The notes beneath the pieces were generated by a model. It searched no databases, was not told where the DNA came from, and saw nothing but the letters and a program-made list of their open reading frames with translations. The position numbers and the translations under genes were made by a program. Below, in pieces: positions 35,891-47,775 of a stretch of 64,000 nucleotides of DNA; position 1 is the stretch's first letter; each line of letters opens with the position of its first letter. This stretch comes from Mactra quadrangularis (taxonomy: Eukaryota; Mollusca; Bivalvia; Venerida; Mactridae), in NCBI GenBank assembly GCA_025267735.1, contig CM046309.1, positions 52,520,319 through 52,584,318 on the forward strand, in the 5' to 3' direction.

Positions 35891-37800
35891 TTGCATCATG
35901 AGTATTGTAATAGCAAAGGTCAGCTGATGGTGACCTTTACTGCAAGCTTGTCAGATATAAAATAAGTAAGAATGTCAGCTGAGAATTATAGATTAGGTTT
36001 TAGTCAGTTTGTCCTTGACCTCATTTCAGCCCCAACTGTAATAACTTAGTGGTATGAAGTTGCCATACACGAATTGGCAGCCACAACAAGTCAAATATCA
36101 AGATTCTGGCATGTGTTGCTTAAATCAATGCATGATAGAACCTGAATAGATTTTCTATCCACTTTTTTGAAATCTCTGACTTATAATAAATGCACCAATC
36201 ATACGAAAGTAATATAAATAGTATTTCTATAAATATCATGTACACAAAGAAACGTAAACTGCACGTCTGATTAGATAACCCACAAAAGAAGAAACAGTTT
36301 AATGATAGGACAAGCTGGTGTTATTAAATTATAATACTCCGAGATATGTAAAATATGTTGTTTTCAAATAAATCAAGTAAATAAAGACAGTGGTACCAAA
36401 ATGAATTCATCATCATAATCTTGGCAACCAGCCATTTTAGACAAAAAAACATCACAAAAGTTTCAGAAATGCCAAACATTGAAAATCTAATTTGATTCCA
36501 ACTGATTTAAAACAGTAAAATCTGAGTTTCCCATAATTGGATAATTTTGAATGATTAACTTGATCAATACATCATTTGTCATAAATTGTGAAGCCTCAAC
36601 TTATATTGCATTATAACAAGTTGCACATAAAAATATAAGATCAAATAAGGAAAAAACACATCTATAATTGTTATTTTTTCAGTTACTTTTCTTTTTATAA
36701 TTAATAAGTATATTTGCTGAAAATAATTAAAATTTGAAATCTACAGATTTTGAGGCCAAGACAGTGAAAAGCCATAGAAACTCAGAGAAATAGCATAGTA
36801 TTTTGCAAAATGTTATAAAAATTCAGCAAATGTAGAAGAAACATATTAAATAATAAAAAACATAAAAATAAGTGAGTAAGACTAATAAAAGATTGTTGAG
36901 GCAGCCAAATGGAGAGCCTTCCAGGCTCATTATGTAGACAATATATATCAATACAGGACTGACAAATACTGGTTACAAGACATCTTGAAGAAAGATGCAT
37001 ACTTAACCATCCAATAACTAGAGTTTGATTCATATTTGATCAGAGAGCATCATTATTCCTGCAGCCATTGTATATATTCTGCAGAAAAAAAACTAATATT
37101 TCATTCCAAGCCTATCCTCATCTTTACATGGAAGTTCCAGAAAATACCAAAATTGTCTAATGACAGAGAGCAAGAATAGTAAATATCACTGATGCTTACT
37201 GGATGCAATAAATCACGGAGAAATGTCTACATTCTCCATTGGGGGTAAATGAAATCATCTCATGGCCAATATGGCAAAATACATAATATAACCTAATATT
37301 ATCTATTAATGTCTAATTTTCTCTGAATTTCAGAAAATTTAGAGAAATGTACAAGTCTATCAGAAAATAGCAATTATAAATCATCTATATGGCATCATCA
37401 TCATTATTTAACCCAAAATTCTTCATAAATTTCCAAATTTCACAATAAATCAAGAATTTCTCAATAATGAAATATTACAGACCAATCATGTTTTCCTTTT
37501 TTCTTTCTCTGAAGAGTCAGAGGGGTTGTTTCTAATCTGTATCATCTACCAGTAAATTACAGTCTATAAAAATGAGTAAGACAGCTTGGTCCAACAACTC
37601 CATCATAGATCTAACACAACATAATGTTTTACAGAGCCGTCCTAAAGTCCTAGGACACAAAACCTTGATTCTAGGAGAAACCAATTCACATTTACACATG
37701 AAAAAAAAGAAACCAAGTGTCATCTGAGCAAATCCCAATATATGCGTAATTAACTAATCAATATGTTAACTCATATGTTTAAATTAATAGTAAAATTTAT
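35891..37800. other. Intron sequence with one small dyad
   Basis: AAAGGTCA (35915-35922) and TGACCTTT (35931-35938) form an inverted pair with an 8-nt spacer. Nothing else was recognised. Confidence 0.45.
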
Positions 37801-38050
37801 GAACCCTGGTCGGTAACACAGTTGGTTTTGTTCTGGGATTTCTAATTCCAACCAGGAAGGTAAATATACCCTTCCATGAATTTGACAATAATGTCTAATT
37901 TCCTCTAAAAATAAGGTATATGGAGAAGTTGTTCACCTGTGAAAGGGTAGGTGAATACTGGTTATAGACAGGGGTCAAGGAAAGCTAGGTGCTCTGGATG
38001 CTGTTAAATGACCTAAATTGTGTGACATGGAGTTAAACACAGTATCAAAA
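37801..38050 (+). mobile_element. tRNA-headed SINE, family A, diverged full-length copy
   Basis: A plus-strand copy: degraded head 'cctggtcggtaacacagttg', then 'aaatatacccttccatgaat', 'gaaagggtaggtgaatactg' and the tail 'gacctaaattgtgtgacatg' with 'gagttaaac'. Confidence 0.85.
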
Positions 38051-39364
38051 AGAGTAAAATTTGTTGTAAAAAGCTTGTGCCATGCATTATCAGTTTTTCT
38101 CAAAATTTCATACGTCCAAGAACTTTTGGAGAGCATTGTATATATCAATCATGACATAAGATGCCACAAGGCAGACATTGTTAGTTAGCCTTGCCAATAT
38201 CTTAACTAAACAGCAGACAAGACATTATTATGTTCAGTTTGATCCTGATTTAATCAAGATAGTTGTATTGATACTAAGTCTCATCAGTATTGTTTTATAA
38301 GCGAGTTCTGTTTAATGGATTTGTCAGATTATGCTTGCAAGGATGTAACAAACATGGACATGTGCCTCCTCTTTTTACAGACTTGTTAAGTGACATTTAG
38401 GCAACACTTACAAAAAGATGTAAGCAAACATATGAGGAACAGCCACTGTCAAATACACACACCTTCTACACAGCCAAAAAACAAAGAGGGAGATGCTTTT
38501 AGATTTTTAAACTTTTGTTATAAAAGAGATACCACAAACAGATATCAAAAAGAAGAACTTGAGAGGTTTTCATCTTGGAACATGAGTTCTAGAGTACATC
38601 TATCTCACACTTACCCAAAAGGTTCAACAACAAACAATAAAAAAACTGTCATGAAGAAAAAACTTCAAATCTGAATCATAATGGCTCACAACAAACAGAG
38701 CTTGTGAACTGTCCCCTTTTACATAGGACATTATTACCCTGACAAATATAATGACAAACACTTGTTAAGGAGAATTGACTCTAAATATTCTACTTTTCAA
38801 CCAAAGATTATGAACATTGCAATGGAGTCACACAAATAAAAACAATTTAAAAATTCAAGCACACAAAGCCTTTATAAAAAAGTGAAATTGACATTTCAAC
38901 AGAGTAAAGCCCACATTCAAAATCCATTGGATTCCAATCAAGAAATTTCAGGTTCAACTAACAAATGAATAATGAATACACATTGTTTTTCTAGTAAAAA
39001 AAGCTCAAGTAACTTCATCAGTATGATTTCTCTTGAATTGCTGAACAAAGAAAAGGCAATGATTTAATCAGAAAGAGCATGAAATGTTGATTTGTAACAA
39101 ATTACAAAATCAAATAGAAGTCAACTATTTGACATGAGCTGTCAGACAATATCATTTTCTTCCAATGGAAAACTTTGATACACAATCTTAAAGTACATAA
39201 GAAATATTGGAGTAGAGTGACATATGCAAGGAGATAACCATTTCAATCAGGACTTCATTAAAAGAATCATGACATTCTGATTTGTTACGAATCAAAAACA
39301 CTAAGTAGGAAAATTATGAACATAGAAATAGTGTGAGAGAGTACCATTATCAATATTATCTTTT
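38051..39364. other. Intron sequence, nothing recognisable
   Basis: An open plus-strand frame at 38390-38674 is lysine- and serine-rich, without a recognisable domain or splice context. It is not called as a gene. Confidence 0.45.
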
Positions 39365-39485
39365 TTATTAGGTTCAATGCCTTGTCAACACAAATTAAGG
39401 TCATTTTACATCATCTTACCAAGGGAACCACCAATCACTTCAGGACACTAGATTCAAAATCTGGGGCATAGCATATTGGGGCAAA
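39365..39485 (-). mobile_element. Family A SINE remnant with internal deletion
   Basis: The tail 'caatgccttgtcaacacaaa' with 'ttaaggtcattttaca' is followed directly by head-proximal sequence 'cttcaggacactagattcaa'. The body is missing. Confidence 0.65.
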
Positions 39486-39599
39486 AACCTAGGTATTAAC
39501 ATACCTAAATTCTATATTTGGAGTATTGTTTCACAAAGGAAATTTTCGGTGACTCCCTGGTGCAGTAAGCTTCCTGCAGGATTTCAATATAGAGTTCCA

Positions 39600-39760
39600 A
39601 ATGGGCAAAATTTGACAATAGTTTTTATTTTTTCTCAATTTATATGTATTTTGAAAAGTCATTGACCTTAAGGAAGGATAAGTGAGTACTGGTTAGGTGA
39701 GCTGGCCACTATAAAAATGACAATAATTTGTGTTGACAAAGCCTTAAACCCAATAAAAAA
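39600..39760 (+). mobile_element. Family A SINE, 3' half, inverted relative to its neighbour
   Basis: 'aaggaaggataagtgagtac' with 'tggtta', then 'aataatttgtgttgacaaag' with 'ccttaaaccc', matches the 3' half of family A on the plus strand. With 39365-39485 it makes an inverted SINE pair about 115 bp apart. Confidence 0.65.
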
Positions 39761-40335
39761 ACCAAAAGGTACCACCTTTCTAGACTACAAAACACATTAT
39801 AATTTCAAGGACGTCCAAAATTAAATCTCACATAGTCTCAAGAAATGAAGCCAAACTGAACAGAAAAATAATATTTCATCCATGTTGAGACATAAACAAT
39901 TTGTAGAATGTCATATAACACAGAAATAAACAACACAGAAAATATGTTAACACATAATATCATCTCATAGTTTATTCTTCCTTCTGTAGTCTATATCATT
40001 AGACATGACATGGATGCATCAATCCTATGTGAGATATGTATATATTTATATCTAAAACCGTCAACAATGGCAGACAGTATATAGAGTATGGTGGAATGTT
40101 TTGGTGGGAAAATGTTCATGAAGAAAAATATAGGTCAGAAATGTCATACTTGAAGCAAAGTCATACTTGTGGTGTTTAAGTTATAATGTAGCAATGCCTT
40201 TTGCCCCTTTTTCTACATCCCTTTATTGTCATCAAAATCATAAATCTCTGGATTCAAGGTGTTTTACCAATGCTAAGCATTTACTATGGCTGCGATTTGA
40301 TTTCAGCCAGTTTTATGCATTGATTAAAGTTTAAA
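39761..40335. other. Intron sequence, nothing recognisable
   Basis: No structured element seen. Confidence 0.5.
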
Positions 40336-40500
40336 CAGTAATTTTCTATTAGGACAATCAAAATCAGTAGTCTCAATATCAGAATGGTCTTTATATCAGG
40401 ACATTTTTTCTCATCAATTTAAGTATTTCAGGTGTAAAAATTGTCAAAAAATGAAATGGTTTCAGGATAACCAAGGTGGTCTTTTAAGCAGAACTTTATT
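40336..40500 (+). mobile_element. TA-type MITE (family F, copy 3)
   Basis: 'cagtaattttctattaggac', 'tggtctttatatcaggacat' and 'ccaaggtggtcttttaagca' with 'gaacttta' match family F. The right end abuts the palindrome at 40508. Confidence 0.75.
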
Positions 40501-40507
40501 TAAGAAG

Positions 40508-40669
40508 TAACTTACAGTTGTCTATATTTTGTTGTCTAATAAAATATAGGCACGAGTTGTGATGCGCATATGATTAAATCACGAGTGCTTTAGCACGAGT
40601 GATTTAATAAGCGCATCAAACGAGTGCCTATATTTTATTAGACAACAAAATATAGACAACTGTAAGTTA
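40508..40669. repeat. 162-bp near-perfect palindrome
   Basis: The outer 41 bp on each side are exact inverted copies ('taacttacagttgtctatat' ... 'atatagacaactgtaagtta'). The inner arms pair with small internal loops, down to 'gtgct'/'agcac' at the centre near 40590. The transcript would fold into a long hairpin. The inner ends carry 'ataggcacg' / 'gtgcctat' words also seen at the right end of the adjacent element. Confidence 0.92.
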
Positions 40670-41037
40670 TTTCGATTCTAACATCGTAAAATACATCCGT
40701 AGAAAAGATTTATTTATAGAACTATTTTTAACTGTCAGAAACGTCATGCTGTTGAAATCCACCCCAGTGCAAAGGCCGAAAATAGCATTTATTTACACAA
40801 TTCTCACGGATAGGTGTTTCTTATTCCGAACAAAAAATATTAAAATCTTAATTATAGAATAGAAACCAAATTGTAAAAGTCAACCCTTATAAACTCGGGC
40901 GCCATTTTCGGCTTTGCGCATTTAACGTGGGGAGTAAAATTTCAACAGCCGTCACGAGCTATATTTTGTTGAATAATAAAGCATAGATGACGTCACATTA
41001 AATAAAGAGTGAAAACGCACGTGCCTATGTTAGAATG
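40670..41037. mobile_element. CpG-richer MITE-like segment with short inverted ends
   Basis: 'attctaacat' (40675-40684) and 'atgttagaat' (41027-41036) are inverted ends of a 360-bp segment with clearly higher CpG than the intron around it. It contains a perfect cAMP-response-type palindrome TGACGTCA (40988-40995) and a CACGTG E-box (about 41018-41023). It is contiguous with the 162-bp palindrome and may form one composite with it. Confidence 0.6.
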
Positions 41038-42045
41038 TACCATCATTGCATAAAGTCCATAGAATACAGACAAAAGCAATAGAAATCAAACATATAATAG
41101 TAAGACTACAAATACTATCCTTTATAAGATATTGAAGCCAAACAATGAACAAAAGAGAGAGAAAAAGAGAGGGAGAGAAAATGGGGAGGGACGAAAGTAA
41201 AGCAAAACACAAAACCTATTTTGCTCTTGAATTTCAAATCAATGGCCCTATTTCTATCCACAAGGTAATTGATAGTTCACTCCAAATAAACCAAACCAGC
41301 AAACTACAAATTACACAACAGACTAGAGCAACTACCAGTACAAACTAAAGACAAGAAAAAATATCTCAAGAGTACTAAGAGCATTTTTCACCTCAATAAA
41401 TATCCCAAGGTTGAGAACACCAATTACCCAGACTGAGTGACACAATAATGTCTACTTCCAAACCACCGATATAGAGAACAAGAAAAGATTATACTTCCTT
41501 AATCAGGAAAGGTAAGTAACCATTGGTTGATTTTCTCTCCTCATCATAGACAGCTAGTAAATTACATAGCCAAGTAAATAAGCCAATACAATTATGTCTC
41601 TATTTAGGGTAACACAAGTCATGGATACCATTTCAACATCATTACCATTGCCAAACCACAACTACAAGCTTAATAAGCAAAAGTTGCTGGTATAGTACAC
41701 AAAAATTGGAAATGGTGCTAATTCATGTTGGGTTTTTGCAAACATTTTAAAGCTGTATTAGTGAATATTCTTAAACAGAAAATCAAGGCACAGCACCATG
41801 CCCTTTTATCTCTGGCTTCCATTTTTGGTCCTCCTAATGCAGAAATATTTACATGTACATAGAAACATTAACCAGCTGCTGTGCTCTGCTTCCTTTTCTG
41901 CCTTCATGCCCTTTTCTGATTTCTTGAATAATTGCAACATGCAAGTCATTTCACCTATCCGGAAGTTTAGCAATAAACAAACCCTTAATTATGTGCAGTT
42001 CAAATTATAAATGTATTTAAAGGATCTTGTCAATCATAAACTGAA
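41038..42045. other. Intron sequence, nothing recognisable
   Basis: A GA-rich patch at 41145-41200 gives a charged open frame. No gene is supported. Confidence 0.5.
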
Positions 42046-42354
42046 GCGGCCTGGCAAGCTCAGTAGGTAGCACATGTCTACTGATCGAGGGGTCTTGGGT
42101 TCGATTCCCAGGCAGGGCCTACTTTTGTGGAGATTGGTCATGAAATTATTTCTACGGCCATTCTCCCTCCTACCAATGATTTTTAATTATGTAGGGCAGT
42201 TGTCAGTCACTGATGAAAGTATGCGCTTAGTAGTTAGTTAACAGCTAAATCCAGAGATTTAGCCTTTCCAGAAGGCGTGGGTAGATTGACTGACCGCCTT
42301 TATATGACCTATACATTGTGTTGCTATGGGGTTAAACCCAACAAACAAACAAAC
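42046..42354 (+). mobile_element. tRNA-headed SINE, family C, full-length
   Basis: Head 'ggcaagctcagtaggtagca' with box B 'ggttcgattcc', then the body 'catgaaattatttctacggc', 'cagttgtcagtcactgatga', 'aatccagagatttagccttt' and the tail 'ggttaaacccaacaaacaaa'. Both ends are complete. Confidence 0.93.
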
Positions 42355-44369
42355 AATCATAAACTTCATCACAAAATGCCATTCAGGGCTTTTTTCAGTA
42401 TTTGGGGAAGGGGCCTAGGGCCTTTCTTTATATAGAACATTTGGGAGAATTTTATCGCAATTTCATAGATAAGGGAACAAAAATTAAAGATAAACTCTGA
42501 ATTTGGGGGAAATTTAGGTAAGGAGCCTGTAAAACCTGTTACATATAAGGAAAAAAAGTCTGCCATTTAAACATATTTGAGAAATAAAACCATAGTCTAT
42601 TCCTATTTCTGGGACATCTACATGGTAATTAATAACAAATTCAATTAAAACAGTCTAAAGGGATCAGCCACAAAAAATCTAAGAAAATAATAACTTCTCC
42701 TCGACAATACATTTAGTAAACTGAACATAGACACAAGGTCATAATGAGATCATCATTTTTCTCCCACAAGGGGCAACTATCAATAAGTTGTCTATGCCAC
42801 TGAAAATAATTGCCAATTATCAAACAATGGAGGCAGACATGGAACATAGAGAGTATGAATAAAATAACCAGTCCTTGAATTATACCTCACAAATTATCAT
42901 ACAAAATGCATACATCTTTCAATGAAGCATCATTCACACCTTGCAACATGAGAAACAATATCTAATTACCATGGTAACTCATTTAGCAATGACAATGACA
43001 ACAACAATGATGACGAACAAAAATTAGATGTCATCATACGACTCTCTCTCATTACAGACAAATTCTGTATGAAAATTTGCATTACTCTCTGAAAATTGCT
43101 TCAAGCCTCTCATCAACATCACAACACCACGTGTGGTTCTGGGATAGTCACTTAAGCTTGTCAAATAACAACAACCTTCTCAAATTGCAGAAAGTCAATC
43201 AACTAACTCATTTACGTGACTTTCATGTGTATATAGAAAACTTCATAAAAAGTGCTAATCATCAGTTGAAAGTTGTGGAGTTTATAGAACAAGATTCTTG
43301 TAAGACAACTTAATGTGTTTACAATGTTACAATTTGGTAGAAATTGACTTACAATACCAACCCAAACACATAACATTGCCTAGAACTAAACCACATTATT
43401 ACACCTCAGATGTTTTTATAATTAACACATGTTTTATAGTACAACATCTCTGATCTTTGTTTTAACTTCATTCATAACCTTTTTTTGGTTGTTTTTTTTC
43501 TACGAGGAAGTAAAGAAGAATTAAATTTGTATTTCTTTGGCTTAAACCATTACTTTTTCAACTCAAGTGTGTGAATGAAGCAATCACGCAATCGAGGGCA
43601 GCTTATTATAATTTAAGTTAATCCAAAACTTCCAACTGATTAGCCATCATAAAATGTAAGTATTTCCAGATTTCCAAGCTTTAAAACACCTAGCAGTGCC
43701 TCCTAACTTAATAAATACACCAGCTATAAACGAGTTGGGGTCTGCAAGTCAGCTCACAAAACCAGCAGCCATCACATGGCACAGACTACAATTAATGGAC
43801 CGTAATACAGGCAGACAATGTTACAGCTTGGCCACACCTACTCTCCTACTATAATCATTTCATTAGCTAAGTTATGATGAACATTAAAATGTCTAAGCGG
43901 AAGATTATTATGTTAACTTTATCTGGAAGAATGCTTCAACAAGTTTTTTCAGTCAAGGACAAATTATTACGACCTTGTAGAAATGAGAAAAAGCTCAACC
44001 AGGAATGAATATGTGAACAAATAAAAACACCAAGACACAATCGTATTTATTCAGATAGCATCATGTTTAACACAGACAAATTTAATTTAAAATTTTAATC
44101 TTTTTAAAGAAAACATCACCCAAAGTCTTGCAGCTTTAATTTAAAGATCACAAATCAGTTTGGCATCAGTTAAATCTGAGCGATGTTAATCAACAAAGTG
44201 GAGGAAAGTGGGAGTTTTCACACATTTGTCTGTAAGCGGGAACTGTCAATCAATGTACAATATAATGAATGTAATAATTATGATGATTTATATTGGTATG
44301 TAATATGTAAAAGCTTTTAAAGCAGGAGGGTTTCAATTAAAGCATTTGGAAGCATGACTGACACATAAA
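42355..44369. other. Intron sequence, nothing recognisable
   Basis: AT-rich, no repeat family or exon seen over about 2 kb. Confidence 0.5.
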
Positions 44370-44568
44370 ATCTCATGAAATTTGGAACCTATTACACTTG
44401 GTATAAATACTTGGCCACACAGCTATTAGTGTGTAAGTGAATTTGGAACCTAGAATTATGTCTCAATGATTGGCCAAGCAATGTGTCACGCATACATTGG
44501 AATTTGAAACCTTTAGTATGTATATACTAATGGATGGCCATACTATGCTCTTTAACTGAATTGGACAT
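44370..44568 (+). repeat. Degenerate 62-bp tandem repeat, about three units
   Basis: 'aatttggaacct' or a close variant recurs near 44378, 44440 and 44501, and 'tggccacac', 'tggccaagc', 'tggccatac' recur at the matching spacing. The last unit runs into the perfect palindrome. Confidence 0.7.
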
Positions 44569-44603
44569 TATGTCCAATTCAGTTAAAGAGCATAGTATGG
44601 CCA
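44535..44603. repeat. Perfect 69-bp palindrome (34-bp arms, 1-nt centre)
   Basis: The left arm, starting tggccatactatgctctt at 44535, is matched base for base by the right arm, ending aagagcatagtatggcca at 44603. The centre is the T at 44569. A second small palindrome, tagtatgtatatacta, lies just upstream (44513-44528). Confidence 0.95.
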
Positions 44604-44808
44604 GACATTAGGTGGCTTTTAACTTGGCTTTTAAAAATGCCATTCATTCAAGTGCCATAAAGAATAATGTTTGGAATGTCTTGGGTCACTTCTTAGTACG
44701 GCAAACTAATTTTGTATTGCTTAGCTATCAATAGAAATATTTACTTTTGTCATACATCAGACAGGTGAAAGCTCAACTACTTCTAAATCTGAAAACTCAT
44801 TTTCAGGT

Positions 44809-44855
44809 CCTAAAATTCTGACTTTCAGGACCAGTCCTAAAAACTCTCACTCATA
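44809..44855 (+). repeat. Short dispersed 'ggtcct...aggaccagtcct' repeat, copy 1
   Basis: 'ggtcctaaaattctgacttt' with 'caggaccagtcctaaaaact' and 'ctcactcat' resembles 61055-61112. It could be a fragment of a larger element. Confidence 0.5.
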
Positions 44856-44930
44856 CAATAGTTTAAAGTAAGAGCATTTCCTAGTTGGGCAAGATAAGAT
44901 TTAAAAGCCAATATAAATGAATGCCAAAGG

Positions 44931-45164
44931 CTGCCCAGTGCTAGCTCAGTTGGTAACTAGCAACTCTACAGATCGAGAGGTCTCGGATACTATTCTCGGG
45001 CCAGGACTACTTTTGTGGAGCTTGGTCATGAAATTATTTCTACTGTCATTCTCTCTCCTTCTAAAAATTCTTCATCATGTAAGGCAGTTGTCAGTCACTG
45101 ATGAAAGTATGTGCCTAGTAGTTGATAAACAGCTCTATCCAGAAATTTAGCCTTTCCAGGAACA
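44931..45164 (+). mobile_element. tRNA-headed SINE, family C, 3'-truncated
   Basis: Head 'gcccagtgctagctcagttg', body 'gtggagcttggtcatgaaat' and 'cagttgtcagtcactgatga'. It stops at 'tagcctttccaggaac' without the tail. Confidence 0.9.
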
Positions 45165-46457
45165 AAAAAAATGAATGCCAATCTTGTACATGTAAGAAGA
45201 CCAATGCCAGCATAGCCCTGCTACATTATTTTCACTGTAACATCCATCACTATTTATGGCTATTAATTAAACCTAACACAGAAAAAAATGGAGGCAGGTC
45301 AAAGATTAATGACGAAGGTCAACACAATATTATGGCTGACCACTATATCTGGACTCAATCTCAATTAGCCATTTGTCAAGATTTAACCCATAAACCATCA
45401 GAAAGTCGTATTTTCTCTTGTATATACAGTAATTACAGAATAATTTCTTTTCCTGCACTTTGTTCTACCATACAAAATTACAGCAATAAACATCGGCACT
45501 AAATGTCAAAGACCTACAAAATTTCCATTTTCTTAGATCTGTACGCAAACTGAATTTCTTATTAAAGCAAAAATAACAATTCCCCACAGACTATTTTCAG
45601 GATTCAATCCAATCAAGAGTGCAAAAAGCATCGGAAGAGAGATTTTTAATTGAAAAAAAGTATGCTAATTAAACAGAGTATGGGTGTATTTAGAAATCAC
45701 TACACCATTACTGAATGGATGAAATTATCCTTAAATTGTTAAATAAACAATTTCAGAGTTTTAACATGGAGGGAATTGAATGAAACATAATTTTGTAAAG
45801 AGAACCAGGTTCCGTAAATTCTGTTCTTGATATCAATTTGAAACAACTTACTACTTTTTCATGTGTTTCCTTTAACTAATCAATCCACGTAATTATAGAG
45901 TTAACAGACAAAAATTGCAGTAAAGTAGAAAACAAGTCTTATACACAGTGTTAATGTTTTTGCACAGAAGTGCAATCACTGCTACTGTTCCAATGGAACA
46001 AAAAAAACAATAAAAAAATAAAGAAGAAATCATTAACATTGCTTTGAATTATTTTGGTGCCATTTTTGAAATTATTTTTTTGGAGGAACAAATGGTAATA
46101 TGTTCATAATTCTAACAGAGACATGTGTGTTTTACTCTATATTCAAGGTGACATGTTTTATATCTTGATATTGAACATGTACAAGTTGTTATAATTGTAG
46201 TTAAAAGTATACATATATAACAGAAATATCTAATGATTATTTTAAAGTAGAATGGCAGGTTGCTGTACCCTGTTTGTTTTCCTTTCCTCTCTGTTTTTTG
46301 TTTTGCTTTTCCCTTTGTAGAAATAGTAACTTTGATACATTAACCCTCTAATACATACTGTCCCTTATATCTCCCTCCCAGCCCTCTTTTAAGTTCGAGA
46401 ATTCTAGAGTTCTATAAATTATACTCAAATATCAATAAAAAGGAGATGTCAACTTAC
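45165..46457. other. Intron sequence just downstream of the 83-nt exon
   Basis: An open plus-strand frame at 45122-45502 begins inside the SINE and has no recognisable content. Nothing else was seen. Confidence 0.5.
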
Positions 46458-46540
46458 CCCAGGCATAGTTTTGATATTATGTAAGGCGTTTTGTGCATCT
46501 AATGCAGACTTTCTTGTGTAAAATGTAACAAAACAGCACC
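46458..46540 (-). CDS. CELF1/2: CELF1/2-class RNA-binding protein, exon encoding the C-terminal half of RRM1
   Basis: An internal coding exon of a CUG-BP/ELAV-like (CELF, Bruno-like) protein, a regulator of splicing, translation and mRNA decay that binds UGU/GU-rich RNA through three RRMs. Read on the minus strand, the exon starts with two bases that finish a glycine codon begun upstream, then encodes 27 residues starting [10 protein letters not shown] and ending in NIKTMPG. With the split Lys-Gly this gives the RNP-1 octamer of RRM1. It is exactly 83 nt, the usual CELF size for this exon. The acceptor at 46541 reads ...atttcag and the donor reads GTAAGTTG. It enters in phase 1 and leaves in phase 0, which fits the 49-nt exon at 2702-2750. 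The HNIKT wording and the next exon point to the CELF1/2 group rather than CELF3-6. The exact paralogue is not decided. No stop or frameshift is seen. Confidence 0.95.
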
Positions 46541-47649
46541 CTGAAATTATAAACAAACATATTCTATAAACAAAATGTCAAAATTAATGACTTTAAAACT
46601 ACATTTAGTAAATTTATCGTTCAATACAACACTATTATAACTGTTTTTCCAGTATATCCTTATAAGTTGTCTTCATATATCATTGTTTATATATAAAAAA
46701 ACCTGAAACATTTTTTCAGCCAATCAGGGTATAAAAAGTATAATTAAAGGCAAAGACAAAATGGAATGTTATCCTTTAAACAAGAACAGTTAAGTTCACA
46801 TATAAGGACCACCTACATTATTGCAAAATCATATGGGTTTTTTTTACAATTCTATGTCACAAATGCTAAAATTGAGAAGAAAAGGATCCTTCATTTAAAC
46901 CCTTCAGCTACTAAGATCATCCATTTTGCTAGTCCCAATAGTAAAACAGTAGAACATATTTACCCAGAAAACAGTAGATAATACATAGATGCAGTGAAAA
47001 TACATCCCTGAACTAGTAAATTCTTAAAAGTCAAAGAACTAATCAATACAAAAAGGTAAATACTTGAAGCAATGAGTTGATAAAACAAGCTAAATGAAAT
47101 GTTACAGCAACATTATCACTAAATCACTACATGACATGAAGTATAGTAACATAGAGCTTTTAAAAAATCTAACATTTTTTTCTACCATCATAAGGATTGG
47201 CAGCACATTTTCATTGACAAGAAAAATCAAGAAAACTTGCTGCAACATCTAATCAAATGTAGCACAAAATTTCATGTTTATTAAGATAAAGGGTGAGAAT
47301 TTTTGCAATCATAAATTGTTATACCAGATTTCTCTCACTCTATTTTGAACAGTTCATTACAATGTAATGTTAAAGAGCTCTTCATCAATGCTTTACAGTC
47401 AGGAAAAACAACTGCAAGAGGCAGTCATAAACAAACCAATAGCAAACATGTAAAACACAAATTTAACCGAAAGGAACCCCCTACCTACAAAGAGCATTTA
47501 AATTATAAAAGAAATATGATAGAAGTATTATTGGCGTTTCATTTTTGCAAACCAACAAAAATTCAAAATAAATTTCTATTTACAGAGATAAATTGGGATT
47601 AACATCTATGGTAAAAACTGTGCTTAAGTAATAAAACTTGTGTCTCATC
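46541..47649. other. Intron sequence upstream of the 83-nt exon
   Basis: No further exon recognised. Confidence 0.5.
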
Positions 47650-47775
47650 CCAACTTACTGCCATATATTGTCCGTTTTTCTCAACTGTCAAAGTTTGAAT
47701 AATTTCATGGTGACTGAATGCATTGTTTTTGTATTGGCGGCCTAATTTTTATTAAAAATATCTTGACTAAAACTT
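47650..47775 (-). repeat. Dispersed repeat (family J, copy 1)
   Basis: Read on the minus strand, 'tagtcaagata', 'attaggccgcca', 'caatgcattcagtcacca' and 'tttgacagttgagaaaaac' match the plus strand at 61613-61713. It ends in 'atggcagtaagttggg', which imitates a splice donor. Confidence 0.75.

Larger units (their letters stand above)
2751..46457 (-). other. CELF1/2: 43.7 kb CELF intron between the 83-nt and 49-nt exons
   Basis: The intron is bounded by GTAAGTTG at its donor (46457 downward) and atattttcag at its acceptor (2751 upward). It joins two consecutive exons in phase 0. It holds no further exon I can recognise. Its content is dispersed and tandem repeats, listed separately, set in AT-rich unique-looking sequence. 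Alternative microexons inside it cannot be excluded by eye. Confidence 0.9.

Noticed and set aside
47650..47775. Candidate minus-strand exon ending in 'atggca' before a GTAAGT donor-like site
   Set aside because: The same sequence recurs at 61613-61713 in the other orientation without coding conservation. It is a dispersed repeat that happens to carry a donor-like end.
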